Assembly: GCF_014762705.1 (NCBI RefSeq)
Contig: NZ_JABURL010000044.1
Location: forward strand, 1-52,809
From: Cyclobacterium sp.
GTDB taxonomy: Bacteria > Bacteroidota > Bacteroidia > Cytophagales > Cyclobacteriaceae
Direction: 5' to 3'
DNA: 52,809 nt
How positions within the stretch are numbered: position 1 is the first letter of the stretch; each line of letters opens with the position of its first letter. This document shows, piece after piece, positions 19,081 through 26,935 of the stretch. The notes under the pieces are model-generated. The model was not told the DNA's origin, searched no databases, and worked only from the letters and a program-made list of their open reading frames with translations. The position numbers and the translations under genes are program-made.

Positions 19081-19449
19081 TCCTATGATCATCCCCTTGA
19101 GGGACCAAAGTATTTCGAGGACGTCTTTTTTGGTCTGTGCATCCTTTCCATGTTTGTCCAGTACCATGAATATATCATCCATGGTCTCCATGTATTCTTC
19201 AGCGCTAATATTCATCCCTCTGTGGGTCGTTTCCATCGTTCTCCCGTTATATACCTGCGGGCCGCCGCTTCCGGTTATAAAGAAATTGACCGTATGGGAC
19301 TTAACCCTGGCCAAATTTTCAGGCTGCTCTAAATAAGGAGTGAACCTCGCGGATATTACGGGATTGTTCATGTGTGCTTCTACTACATCATCTACAATTT
19401 TAATAATACCTTCTTCTGCACCTAATCTTTCAAATAATGATACTGACAT
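19075..19449 (-). CDS. Group 1 truncated hemoglobin
   Basis: 124 residues from ATG 19449 (MSVSLFERLGAEEGI); an in-frame extension to 19503 is AT-rich and unlikely. Truncated 2-on-2 globins bind O2, NO or CO and are often NO dioxygenases. Seen: the Gly-rich start LFERLGAEEGI, NPVISARFT, HTVNFFITGSGGPQVYNG, and the heme-ligating proximal His in THRGMNIS. Cytoplasmic. A divergent or upstream regulator is not adjacent; the DUF4242-AraC gene lies upstream on the same strand, 136 bases away. Confidence 0.92.
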   Translation of the reverse strand: MSVSLFERLGAEEGIIKIVDDVVEAHMNNPVISARFTPYLEQPENLARVKSHTVNFFITGSGGPQVYNGRTMETTHRGMNISAEEYMETMDDIFMVLDKHGKDAQTKKDVLEILWSLKGMIIGK

Positions 19450-19585
19450 ACTTTTGGGTTTTTTTATCTGTTTATAAATTCGTTTCTTTTGTAAAAATAT
19501 CACTATTAGGGAAGTATATTAGGTATAATTATTTCAAATAAATGTAAAATTTGACCAGATATGAAATAATTAAAATAAATTTCTT

Positions 19586-20698
19586 TTAGTGATGTATCGC
19601 CAGGTTGTATTCCTTTGGGGCAACCCCATACATTTTATGAAAACATTTAGAAAAGTAGGACGAACTGGAAAAACCGCATAAAAAAGCTGTTTCCGAGACT
19701 GACTTCATTCCGCTACTCAGTATATCCAAAGATTTCCCCAATCTAAACTTATTGAGGAATGTGCTGGGTGCACAATTAAACAAACTCCCTGACTTCCGGA
19801 ATAGTTGAGACCTGCTTAACCCAAGACAGTATGCAAGGTCATCGATACGCAATTCAGGACACGCAAAGTTCAATTCCAAATAATCCAGTAATGCGTGGAG
19901 GAAAACCAACTCTGATGCATTGATTGATACAATTTCATTCATATTGTGACCAGAATCCACAGAATTATCGCAATACATATCGAGAACCACTGAAGAAATC
20001 GAAAATCCCTTTCTGAATTCACATAATCTTCGGGAAGATCGGATAGTATCTTCAAACATGGATTTACTTTCAACTACTGGAATACCAGCATCTAGTCCTA
20101 AATTTAAGGTCAGATGTGGGAATTGAATACCCAAATTATTCAAGGCAAATAAGCCGCATTCTACTGACTTTCCTGCGTTTTTGAAGGAAGCCAGAAGATG
20201 GCGACCGTCCTGCCAAACCACTGTTCCGCATAACACGTGAATTGACTCAATGATCTTGATTTTATAGCTCCTCATGGATGATGTCAACCCTTCAAGCTGT
20301 GTAATGTCAAGCGAATGAAACCCTATTTGTGCTGATAGCAAAAAGCGAAAGGCAGGTTCGTCTATTGGGCTCAATTCCTCTCCGATAACGGCTTTCGGGT
20401 CTTCCATTCTTCCAAGATCTTCCATTCTTCCAAGAAATGACTCAACCAGAGCAGCATCTACTTCAATAATAACATGTGGTACTTGTCCATGTGCGTGGTC
20501 ATGCATTTGATGTACGGATGCTTCATCAGGCGCTTCCACCAGGCAAAAGGCTGTATTTCGCTCACCATCGAACCAATAGGTCAGCGCCCGGCAATTGAAC
20601 TCATCTTGAATCTTTAGGTCTTCCTGATGTAAATTGGCTACATTTTCAGCAGTGACTCCCGCAGACAAATCGTGCCGATCCATGTATATAGGCATCAT
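19586..20698 (-). CDS. Three-domain regulator: DUF4242 + cyclase-like domain + AraC helix-turn-helix
   Basis: 370 residues. Residues 1-88 are a DUF4242 (SCO4226-type nickel-binding) ferredoxin-like domain: PIYMDRHD, ALTYWFDGERNTAFCLVEAPD, and a His cluster VHQMHDHAHG (His63, 66, 68, 70). Residues 115-245 resemble a class III nucleotide cyclase fold (IIESIHVLCGTVVWQDGRHLLASFKNAGKSVECGL, then LNLGLDAGIPV and FEDTIRSSRRLCE), but the metal-binding aspartates are not recognisable, so it is probably a degenerate, ligand-sensing domain. Residues 265-370 are AraC: LRIDDLAYCLGLSRSQLFRK and SVSETAFLCGFSSSSYFSKCFHKMYGVAPKEY. No membrane segment. An 18-base tandem duplication lies in the linker. Target genes unknown; the hemoglobin gene downstream is a candidate. 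Confidence 0.8.
   Translation of the reverse strand: MMPIYMDRHDLSAGVTAENVANLHQEDLKIQDEFNCRALTYWFDGERNTAFCLVEAPDEASVHQMHDHAHGQVPHVIIEVDAALVESFLGRMEDLGRMEDPKAVIGEELSPIDEPAFRFLLSAQIGFHSLDITQLEGLTSSMRSYKIKIIESIHVLCGTVVWQDGRHLLASFKNAGKSVECGLFALNNLGIQFPHLTLNLGLDAGIPVVESKSMFEDTIRSSRRLCEFRKGFSISSVVLDMYCDNSVDSGHNMNEIVSINASELVFLHALLDYLELNFACPELRIDDLAYCLGLSRSQLFRKSGSLFNCAPSTFLNKFRLGKSLDILSSGMKSVSETAFLCGFSSSSYFSKCFHKMYGVAPKEYNLAIHH
20400..20435. repeat. Perfect 18-base tandem duplication inside the DUF4242-AraC gene
   Basis: TCTTCCATTCTTCCAAGA occurs twice head to tail (20400-20417, 20418-20435). On the coding (minus) strand it encodes the repeated hexapeptide GRMEDL/GRMEDP in the linker after the first domain. 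In frame, so tolerated. Confidence 0.9.
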
Positions 20699-21045
20699 TT
20701 TTAAGGTGGATGAATACCCAAGATAGGGTTTTAGTTAGGTTATTTAGCCTTTATCTCAAAAGATTGACTTCTCGGAACAGGCAAGGTTTCCTATTTGGCA
20801 TTTTGCAGGTTCAACTAATTGAATCAAATGGTCAACATTAGGGGCGGTCAAACCGTATTGATCATTGAATAGTTGGATTACCCGGAACCTTAAGCTGATA
20901 AGTCTGAAAACAGGAAGAACCAGGAGACCGAGCTATTTTCTTTTTGGAAATGGTATAATTGTTTTATACCCTTATTTCATCAGCCCTTTTTGATTACACG
21001 TGCATTCATCGAAAAATTAGTTCTCAATTGTAAATTAAATGTAAA
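20699..21045. other. Divergent intergenic region, regulator to lipoprotein gene
   Basis: About 350 bases with no convincing open frame. It must hold the promoters of the minus-strand regulator and the plus-strand lipoprotein gene. A GGATTACCCGGAACCTT segment near 20876 has loose similarity to the operator-like sequence at 24686-24710, but not enough to call it. No strong hairpin seen. Confidence 0.35.
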
Positions 21046-21417
21046 ATGAAAAAAACCAGAAATGCCATCCTGGGACTGGCATTGATCTTCGGTCTGGATT
21101 CCTGCGGGGTCAATCAGGCCTGGATACTCAACCAGAATCAAAACAACACCCAGGTAAACCTTGGAAGCAATAACTTTCAGGTACTTGGTCAGGTCAAGGG
21201 AGCGGCTGAAGTCGAGTATATCCTTGTCTTCGGAGGAAAGAACCGAAGAAATTTATTCAACGAAGCGTATGCTGCCATGATTGAAGAGGCCGATCTGCCC
21301 TCGGGTTCACGAGCCATTACCAATATCCTGACAGAGGAGCATGTGGGTGGTATCCCCCCGTTTTATTACAAACGCACCATCACCGTAAGCGGTACCGTCG
21401 TTGAGTTTACCAGGTAA
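21046..21417 (+). CDS. Small lipoprotein, paralogue of the protein at 25819
   Basis: 123 residues. Signal sequence and lipobox GLDSC place it as a lipoprotein with Cys20. The mature part is beta-rich: NQNQNNTQVNLGSNNFQVLG, VEYILVFGG, and a tail YYKRTITVSGTVVEFTR. It matches the second copy at 25819-26190 at about 73% identity by my ungapped hand count. The look is that of the DUF6567-type Bacteroidota lipoproteins, but I cannot confirm the family. Stand-alone gene closed by a terminator at 21460-21497. Function unknown. Confidence 0.8.
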   Translation: MKKTRNAILGLALIFGLDSCGVNQAWILNQNQNNTQVNLGSNNFQVLGQVKGAAEVEYILVFGGKNRRNLFNEAYAAMIEEADLPSGSRAITNILTEEHVGGIPPFYYKRTITVSGTVVEFTR

Positions 21418-21459
21418 TCGTTTGTCGGCCAGGATGCAATGCATTGGAAATTAACACAT

Positions 21460-21497
21460 AAGGACAGAAGGCAGTAGGCCTTTCTGTCCTTTTTTCT
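21460..21497 (+). terminator. Rho-independent terminator after the lipoprotein gene
   Basis: AAGGACAGAA...GGC and GCC...TTTCTGTCCTT form a stem of about 13 pairs with one bulge, followed by TTTTTT. Good intrinsic terminator. Confidence 0.85.
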
Positions 21498-21651
21498 TGC
21501 CCTTCACGTCATTTTCTTTTACAATTTATTTAACTTCGGAAGTATTCCCCTGCCACAAAATGAATGGGCTGTAGTTACCTGCGGCTTAGTACTAGAAATT
21601 CAGCGTTAAAGGAAGTCGCTTTTGGTCGTATAACATCCAATTGCCTGGATT

Positions 21652-22614
21652 ATGGAATCAACGCAAGAAATACACTCAAGATACATGGATACCTGGATTC
21701 CATTGCTTCAGGAATTGGTTTGGCCAATCACCATACTGCTTATATTATTCTTTTTAAGAAAATACATACCCCAGTTACTGGATCGAACCACAAAAATTGG
21801 TGCATTGGGGGTCGAACTGGAGTTTGAAAAAGCAAAAGAATTTTCATCTACATGGAGCAATGAATTCGTAGGGGACATTCGAACAGGTGTGAAATCAGAT
21901 GATTTTTCCAGCGGTGTCATGGACCTGATGGAGCAATTTAGCAAAGAAGGGAGTTACGACTACGCAGGTATAGATATCTATGGGGGCAAAGCCTGGTTGA
22001 CCTCACGATTGTATATCTTTTCGACGATTTTGTCAAAAGCGAGGGGAATTAACTACTGGGTATTCGTTGACTCCCATGATTCGATTCACAAAAAATTTAT
22101 TGGTTATATAGATTCCAGAAGCTTGCGACTGCAATTGTCGGATCATTTTCCCTTTCTATCCAAGGCCTACACGGAGGCATTGCTGGAAGTTTTTCCGGAT
22201 GGAGAGGACAGCATGAAGGCGGCTGATACCTGGAAAATTACCCAACTGGTGAAGCAGTTTTTGAAAGGCATTCAAAAGGCCTATAACGGGGTGCCAATTC
22301 AAAGTGCGGATCGACAGGAGATAGAAAAGGGCTGGGTGCTGCTGAAAGACAAGGTAACCCTCGAAAAAGCCCGGTTTATGGACATCAATGAACTGAGAGC
22401 GATTTGTGGTGAATGGATACTTACCGATGCCATTCGAAACCTGGAAAATACCTCTCCGGAGCAATTGTCAAAAATAATTCTTCTTTGTAACGAAAGGTTG
22501 ATACCACTTCTTGACTCGGAAAACCAGTTTGAGAACATGGTGGATGTAGTCCATACAAAAAAGAATTTGATTAAAAATGGACCTCTGGGGCAGAATATCG
22601 CTGACAGCCGCTGA
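21652..22614 (+). CDS. Uncharacterised protein with one N-terminal membrane segment
   Basis: 320 residues, not recognised. One membrane helix at about residues 17-35 (LVWPITILLILFFLRKYIPQL) followed by a short linker TTKIGALGVELEFEKAKEF, then a large mixed alpha/beta cytoplasmic or periplasmic domain with YDYAGIDIYGGKAWLTSRLYIFSTILSKARGINYWVFVDSHDSIHKKFIGYID. No catalytic signature or repeat is obvious. The linker IGALGVELEF is common in small membrane-anchored Bacteria proteins near stress or defence genes, but that is only a resemblance. ATG 21652 fits the membrane helix well. Isolated gene after the lipoprotein terminator. Confidence 0.6.
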   Translation: MESTQEIHSRYMDTWIPLLQELVWPITILLILFFLRKYIPQLLDRTTKIGALGVELEFEKAKEFSSTWSNEFVGDIRTGVKSDDFSSGVMDLMEQFSKEGSYDYAGIDIYGGKAWLTSRLYIFSTILSKARGINYWVFVDSHDSIHKKFIGYIDSRSLRLQLSDHFPFLSKAYTEALLEVFPDGEDSMKAADTWKITQLVKQFLKGIQKAYNGVPIQSADRQEIEKGWVLLKDKVTLEKARFMDINELRAICGEWILTDAIRNLENTSPEQLSKIILLCNERLIPLLDSENQFENMVDVVHTKKNLIKNGPLGQNIADSR

Positions 22615-22700
22615 AAGCTGACCGCAAGAGATTAACGTTTGGTAATACCTAAAGCCATTGGTTTCCTGGAGATTGTTCCTTTATCGACTGCCTTTGTCCC

Positions 22701-22810
22701 GACCGGTAACGGTCTGCGGTGTCTGACTGATAGTTGACTGAAATAGCCCATTTCTTAAACCGGAAAACCGGTAGTACCCCTCAAGACAGGCAGGCAGAAG
22801 GTGGGCTATT
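22701..22810. repeat. Nested inverted repeats between the membrane protein and the TolB-TPR-AraC regulator
   Basis: Three perfect dyads: GACCG-GTAA-CGGTC (22701-22714); AATAGCCCA (22742-22750) with TGGGCTATT (22802-22810); and, nested inside the second, ACCGG-AAAA-CCGGT (22759-22772). No T-run follows, so this is not a standard terminator. It lies 77 bases upstream of the regulator start. Confidence 0.55.
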
Positions 22811-22886
22811 CTAAAAAAATCAATAACTTAGGACCTGTAATTGTTAATTTCCAATCGCCCACCTGCCGGCGAAACAAAACCGATCG

Positions 22887-24686
22887 ATGATCAACCCGAA
22901 ATCCATTGCCGTCTTGCCTTTTGTCAACACATGCCCTGGAAAGGAAAATGAATTTTTCTGCGATGGCATCACGGAAGAAATCATCAATGCACTGGCTAAG
23001 ATAGAACAGCTGAAAGTCACCTCCCGTACTTCCAGTTTTTTCTTCAAGGGGCAAAATCGCCCGGTGTCAGAGATTGGGAGGGAATTGGGGGTGGCGAACC
23101 TGCTCGAAGGCAGCTTGCGGGTGAGTGGCGATCGCCTGCGCATCAGTGCGCAACTGATCAATGTCTCGGACGATTCCCATTTCTGGTCCGAAAGCTGGGA
23201 CCGGAAGCTGGAAGATCTATTTGCCATACAGGATGAAATCAGCCTTCGGATCGCTGACAAGCTTCGGGAACAATTTGGGCATCTGGACATTGCTGATCAG
23301 CTTGTGCAGGCGCCTACTCGAAAAGTGGATGCATACCAGCATTTCTTGCAGGGTAAGGCACAGTTAAACCAGTGGAATCCCGAAGACACCAACCAGGCCA
23401 TCGGGTATTTTGAAAAGGCCCTACAGATCGACCCCGACCTGATCGACGCACATACCGGACTGGCCGATGCCTACAGTTTTTTGGCGGTTGCCGGCTTTGC
23501 GCCGCGCGAGATTGCCTGGGCCAAAGCCATCGAGTCCATTCAGCGGGCCAAAGCCCTTGATCCCCAAAATGCGCCACTGAACTACCTACTTGCCAACCAG
23601 GCTTTCTTTACCGAAGCCAATTTTGGCCAGGCCATGCGGTATGGCCAGCAGGCGATCGCCAGTAAACCTACCTATGCCGAAGGTCATCAATTTCTGTCAT
23701 TTCTTTTTATGCTAAAGGACGACCTGAAGAAAGCAGGCGAACACCTGCGCTATGCCCGGTCCATTGATCCGCTGAACCCGGAAACAAAATTTTACCAGGC
23801 CTATTATTTTTATCGTTCCCTGGACTTTGAACAGGCTGAAGTGTTGCTGGATGAACTCCTGGCAGCCAATTCCAAAAACCTGCCTGCGCTCATTACGCTG
23901 ATTTATGTACTTTTGAAAACCCAAGCCTTTGAGCGGGCAGAGAGGTTAATTTTCGAGTCACCTCAGGATGGAATCATGCCTGATGAAAAACTCGGATTGA
24001 CCTGCTTGCTTCAGGTCATGCAGGGGGAAAAAGAAAGCTATACCCCGCTGCTGGTTGAATTGGAAACCAATGCTTCCGGAGACACATCCTTTCAGGCGCA
24101 TGCCTATTTGTTTTTCGTGTATTGTGCCCTTCATCAGGAGGACCAGGCATTTTCCATCCTGGAAAAACTATTCCAGAATCAATCTTCCATTCTCTTACTA
24201 GCCTTTGGTGATCCCCTGGCCGATTACCTGCGTAGCAGCACCCGATTTGAGGAATACCGAAAGCGGATTTATGCAGATGCCGTGCCTGCCACCACGTCTG
24301 CAAGGCGGAACAGCGCAGAACTCAGCGAATCGGAGGCAGACCAAAGCCTTCAGAAACTGGCCGATTTCATGGCTGCCGAAAGCCCCTTTCTGGATCCCTC
24401 CCTTTCCCTACGCTCCCTGGCCAGCCAATTGGAAATGCACCCCAACCAGCTTTCCTGGCTGCTGAACGAAAAGCAAGGCAAAAATTTCAATGCCTATATC
24501 AATGCGTTTCGTGTGGAGCACTTCAAAACACTGCTTGCAGATCCCCAAAACGCCTATATTTCGCTGATCGGACTGGCCTACGAAAGTGGTTTCAATTCCA
24601 AAACGGTTTTTAATACGGTTTTCAGAAAAGAAACTGGTATGACCCCCAGGGAATTTCAGAAAAACAGCAGTTTACGGGACAAATGA
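22887..24686 (+). CDS. TolB-like / TPR / AraC-type transcriptional regulator
   Basis: 599 residues in three parts. Residues 1-130 are the TolB/FlgO-like segment found in many TPR signalling proteins: SIAVLPFVNTCPGKENEFFCDGITEEIINALAKI, TSRTSSFFFKGQ, LLEGSLRVSGDRLRISAQLI and FAIQDEISLRIADKL. Residues 145-440 are TPR repeats (for example AIGYFEKALQIDPDLIDAHTGLADAY). Residues 490-595 are an AraC double helix-turn-helix: LSLRSLASQLEMHPNQLSWLLNEKQGKNF and ISLIGLAYESGFNSKTVFNTVFRKETGMTPREFQ. No signal peptide, so cytoplasmic. The stop codon touches the operator-like dyad in front of the MDR oxidoreductase, the most likely target. Confidence 0.88.
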   Translation: MINPKSIAVLPFVNTCPGKENEFFCDGITEEIINALAKIEQLKVTSRTSSFFFKGQNRPVSEIGRELGVANLLEGSLRVSGDRLRISAQLINVSDDSHFWSESWDRKLEDLFAIQDEISLRIADKLREQFGHLDIADQLVQAPTRKVDAYQHFLQGKAQLNQWNPEDTNQAIGYFEKALQIDPDLIDAHTGLADAYSFLAVAGFAPREIAWAKAIESIQRAKALDPQNAPLNYLLANQAFFTEANFGQAMRYGQQAIASKPTYAEGHQFLSFLFMLKDDLKKAGEHLRYARSIDPLNPETKFYQAYYFYRSLDFEQAEVLLDELLAANSKNLPALITLIYVLLKTQAFERAERLIFESPQDGIMPDEKLGLTCLLQVMQGEKESYTPLLVELETNASGDTSFQAHAYLFFVYCALHQEDQAFSILEKLFQNQSSILLLAFGDPLADYLRSSTRFEEYRKRIYADAVPATTSARRNSAELSESEADQSLQKLADFMAAESPFLDPSLSLRSLASQLEMHPNQLSWLLNEKQGKNFNAYINAFRVEHFKTLLADPQNAYISLIGLAYESGFNSKTVFNTVFRKETGMTPREFQKNSSLRDK

Positions 24687-24758
24687 GTTCCGGATTATAA
24701 TTCCGAACCTCTTTAACATTTTTCCGGACTTTTGTGCGGCTTCCATGGACCATCTTTG
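24686..24758 (+). promoter_or_regulatory. Operator-like dyad and -7 box of the oxidoreductase operon
   Basis: An imperfect palindrome spans 24686-24710 (left half AGTTCCGGA, right half TCCGAACCT). A further half-site TTCCGGA is at 24722-24728, and a -7-like CATCTTTG at 24751-24758, followed by TTCCGAAAC. The same elements, with the palindrome-to-CATCTTTG distance of 48-49 bases, recur at 39669-39740 before a deleted copy of the same kind of gene. Probable binding site of the regulator just upstream. Confidence 0.55.
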
Positions 24759-24781
24759 TTCCGAAACAACGAGGAACTGTC

Positions 24782-25822
24782 ATGAACAAAGAAAAAATGC
24801 AAGCCATCAGGGTCAGGAAGTACGGCCCAGCTTCCGTTCTGGAGGCAACATGGGTGGCCAGGCCTCAGCCCGCAGCGGATGAAGTATTGGTGAAAGTCAT
24901 CACTTCTTCGGCTACCACCGCAGACGCGATGATGCGTACCGGTAAGCCCTGGTTTGGCAGGCTCATTATCGGACTAAGGAAACCTAAAAGCCCCATACCG
25001 GGAACCGGATTTGCCGGTTACGTGGTAGAAACTGGCAGCCAGGTTCGAAATTTCCGGGTGGGGGATCCGGTTTTCGGCGAAACCACCATTGGATTTGGTG
25101 CCAACGCCGAATACCTGCGCCTAAAAGCCAATGGAGTACTCCTGCCGCTCCCCGAAACACTGGGTTTTTTGGAGGCGGCCAGCTTCTGCGACGGCCACCT
25201 GACGGCTTACAATTACCTGAAGCGTCTTGGTGGAGTAAAACCGGGCGATCAGGTATTGATCAACGGTGCCTCCGGAAGCCTGGGAACGGCCGCGGTACAG
25301 ATTGCCCGCTACCTGGGCGCAGAAGTGACTGCAGTTTGCAGCGGCAGGAATGCAGGCCTGGTAAAATCACTTGGAGCCAACCATGTGGTGGACTATACGA
25401 AAGAGGATTTTACGAAAAGTGACCGCCGGTACGACCTGATCTTTGATACCCTGGGTAAACGCTCCTTTGCGGACTGTCGGCGGGTATTGAAAAAGGAGGG
25501 TACCTATTATTCTCCGGTTCTCAAGTTTTCACTACTCGCCCAAATGCTGTTTACCCGCTTCTTTTCGTCTAAAAAGGCGGTTTTTGAAGCGACCGGTTTG
25601 CTTTCTGGCGGTCAGCTTAGGGGCCTGTTGACTGAGGTGCTGGAACTGCAGCAAGCGGGAAAGCTACGGACTGTGATTGACCGGCAATATCCGCTGGCAA
25701 GGCTTTCCGAAGCACACCAATACATCGACTCCGGACATAAAAAAGGAAACATCATTATTATCAACTCGGAGGATTTTACCTCCTTTCAATCAAAACCAAT
25801 TCTTAAACAACAAACAACATGA
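24782..25822 (+). CDS. NAD(P)-dependent MDR oxidoreductase (quinone oxidoreductase-like)
   Basis: 346 residues from ATG 24782 (MNKEKMQAIRVRKYG); a GTG/ATG-less extension to 24734 is upstream of the -7 box and rejected. Medium-chain reductase fold: GroES-like N-domain (VLVKVITSSATTADAMMRTG, PGTGFAGYV), then the Rossmann part QVLINGASGSLGTAAVQIARYLGAEVTAVCS and SLGANHVVDYTKEDF. The structural and catalytic zinc ligands of classical alcohol dehydrogenases are missing, so a quinone- or enone-reducing role is more likely. Its stop overlaps the start of the lipoprotein gene in ATGA, so they are coupled. Confidence 0.88.
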   Translation: MNKEKMQAIRVRKYGPASVLEATWVARPQPAADEVLVKVITSSATTADAMMRTGKPWFGRLIIGLRKPKSPIPGTGFAGYVVETGSQVRNFRVGDPVFGETTIGFGANAEYLRLKANGVLLPLPETLGFLEAASFCDGHLTAYNYLKRLGGVKPGDQVLINGASGSLGTAAVQIARYLGAEVTAVCSGRNAGLVKSLGANHVVDYTKEDFTKSDRRYDLIFDTLGKRSFADCRRVLKKEGTYYSPVLKFSLLAQMLFTRFFSSKKAVFEATGLLSGGQLRGLLTEVLELQQAGKLRTVIDRQYPLARLSEAHQYIDSGHKKGNIIIINSEDFTSFQSKPILKQQTT

Positions 25823-26190
25823 AAAACGTACGGAATGCAGTTATCGCCCTGACTTTAGTCATCGGGCTGGGATCTTGTGGGGTCAACCAGGCCTGGGTCC
25901 TGAATCAAAACCAAAACAGCACCGAGGTGCACCTGGGGAGCAATAATTTCGAGGTCATTGGCCAGGTCAGCGGCGCGGCTTCGGTAGACTACGTATTGAT
26001 TTTCGGTGGAACGAAACGCACCCGTCTCTACAACGAAGCCTATGCGGCCATGCTCAAAGAGGCGGACCTGACCTCCGGAAGCCGTACCATTACCAACGTA
26101 CTTACCGAAGAACATGTGGGTGGGGTCCCTCCCTTTTACTACAAGCGCACCCTGACCGTGAGTGGGACGGTGGTGGAATTCACCAAGTAA
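25819..26190 (+). CDS. Small lipoprotein, paralogue of the protein at 21046
   Basis: 123 residues, about 73% identical to the copy at 21046-21417 by ungapped hand count, with the differences concentrated in the signal sequence and around residues 51-70. Lipobox IGLGSC. The unchanged blocks are SCGVNQAW, LNQNQN, LGSNNF, NEAYAAM, TEEHVGG and PPFYYKR, so those are likely structural. Start overlaps the oxidoreductase stop (ATGA). Here the gene sits inside an operon, whereas its paralogue is alone with its own terminator. Confidence 0.82.
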   Translation: MKNVRNAVIALTLVIGLGSCGVNQAWVLNQNQNSTEVHLGSNNFEVIGQVSGAASVDYVLIFGGTKRTRLYNEAYAAMLKEADLTSGSRTITNVLTEEHVGGVPPFYYKRTLTVSGTVVEFTK

Positions 26191-26212
26191 AGGTGGATAC
26201 GGATATTTCGCT

Positions 26213-26935
26213 ATGAATCCACTACACGAATTATTGGAAAGAAAGGCGTACATGAGGCAAACGGGCCTCATGTACCTTTTGGTAATCGTTTTGGCTGGCT
26301 TCAGTCAGGGGTACATCCGGAGTAGTCTGATCGTTCCGGATGATGCGGTGGCCACCTCCCTGAATATCTCGGGCGAGGAAGACTTGTTTCGCCTGGGATT
26401 GGGACTCGATCTGATCGCTTTTTTGTTGGATGCGATCATTTCGATCTTGTTATTCAAGCTGTTTCGTGCCTACGGGCAGACGGTGGCGCTGACGGTAATG
26501 GTGTTGCGGCTACTGGCTCATCCGGCGATAGGTAGCTTGAATCTGCTCAATCATTACCTGGCCTTACAGACCGCTCTGGCACCGGATTTCCTCGCTGGAT
26601 TTGACGGACCGCAGCTTCAATCGATGAGCCTGCTCTTTATGGAGGCGCACCGAATAGGCTATCTGATAGCCGGGGTATTTTTTGGCCTCCATTGTCTGCT
26701 ATTAGGGCTCCTGCTGTACCGCTCTCCAGTACCAGGCTGGTTGGGGATCTTAATGATCATGGCCGGGATAGGCTACGAAATGGAGGCCTTTGGCGATTTC
26801 CTGTTTCCCGGTAATGAAGCATGGCTGGCGGTGCTGGTGGGAGTGACGGCTGTTCTGGGGGAGGTTACACTCACCGCCTATTTGTTGATAAAAGGATTTC
26901 TTATAAGTAAATTGAATGCGAATGATGTCAAATAA
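26213..26935 (+). CDS. DUF4386 family membrane protein (first of a pair)
   Basis: 240 residues with about six hydrophobic segments, typical of DUF4386. Visible pieces: RQTGLMYLLVIVLAGFSQGYIRSSLI near the N-terminus, LDLIAFLLDAIISILLFKLFRAYGQ, and MEAHRIGYLIAGVFFGLHCLLLGLLLYRS with the conserved aromatic/Gly pattern ending GLGYMEAF-like. ATG 26213 is chosen because the upstream open part overlaps the lipoprotein gene. Inner membrane, function unknown; DUF4386 proteins often travel with regulators and reductases. Overlaps the next DUF4386 gene by up to 20 bases. Confidence 0.85.
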   Translation: MNPLHELLERKAYMRQTGLMYLLVIVLAGFSQGYIRSSLIVPDDAVATSLNISGEEDLFRLGLGLDLIAFLLDAIISILLFKLFRAYGQTVALTVMVLRLLAHPAIGSLNLLNHYLALQTALAPDFLAGFDGPQLQSMSLLFMEAHRIGYLIAGVFFGLHCLLLGLLLYRSPVPGWLGILMIMAGIGYEMEAFGDFLFPGNEAWLAVLVGVTAVLGEVTLTAYLLIKGFLISKLNANDVK

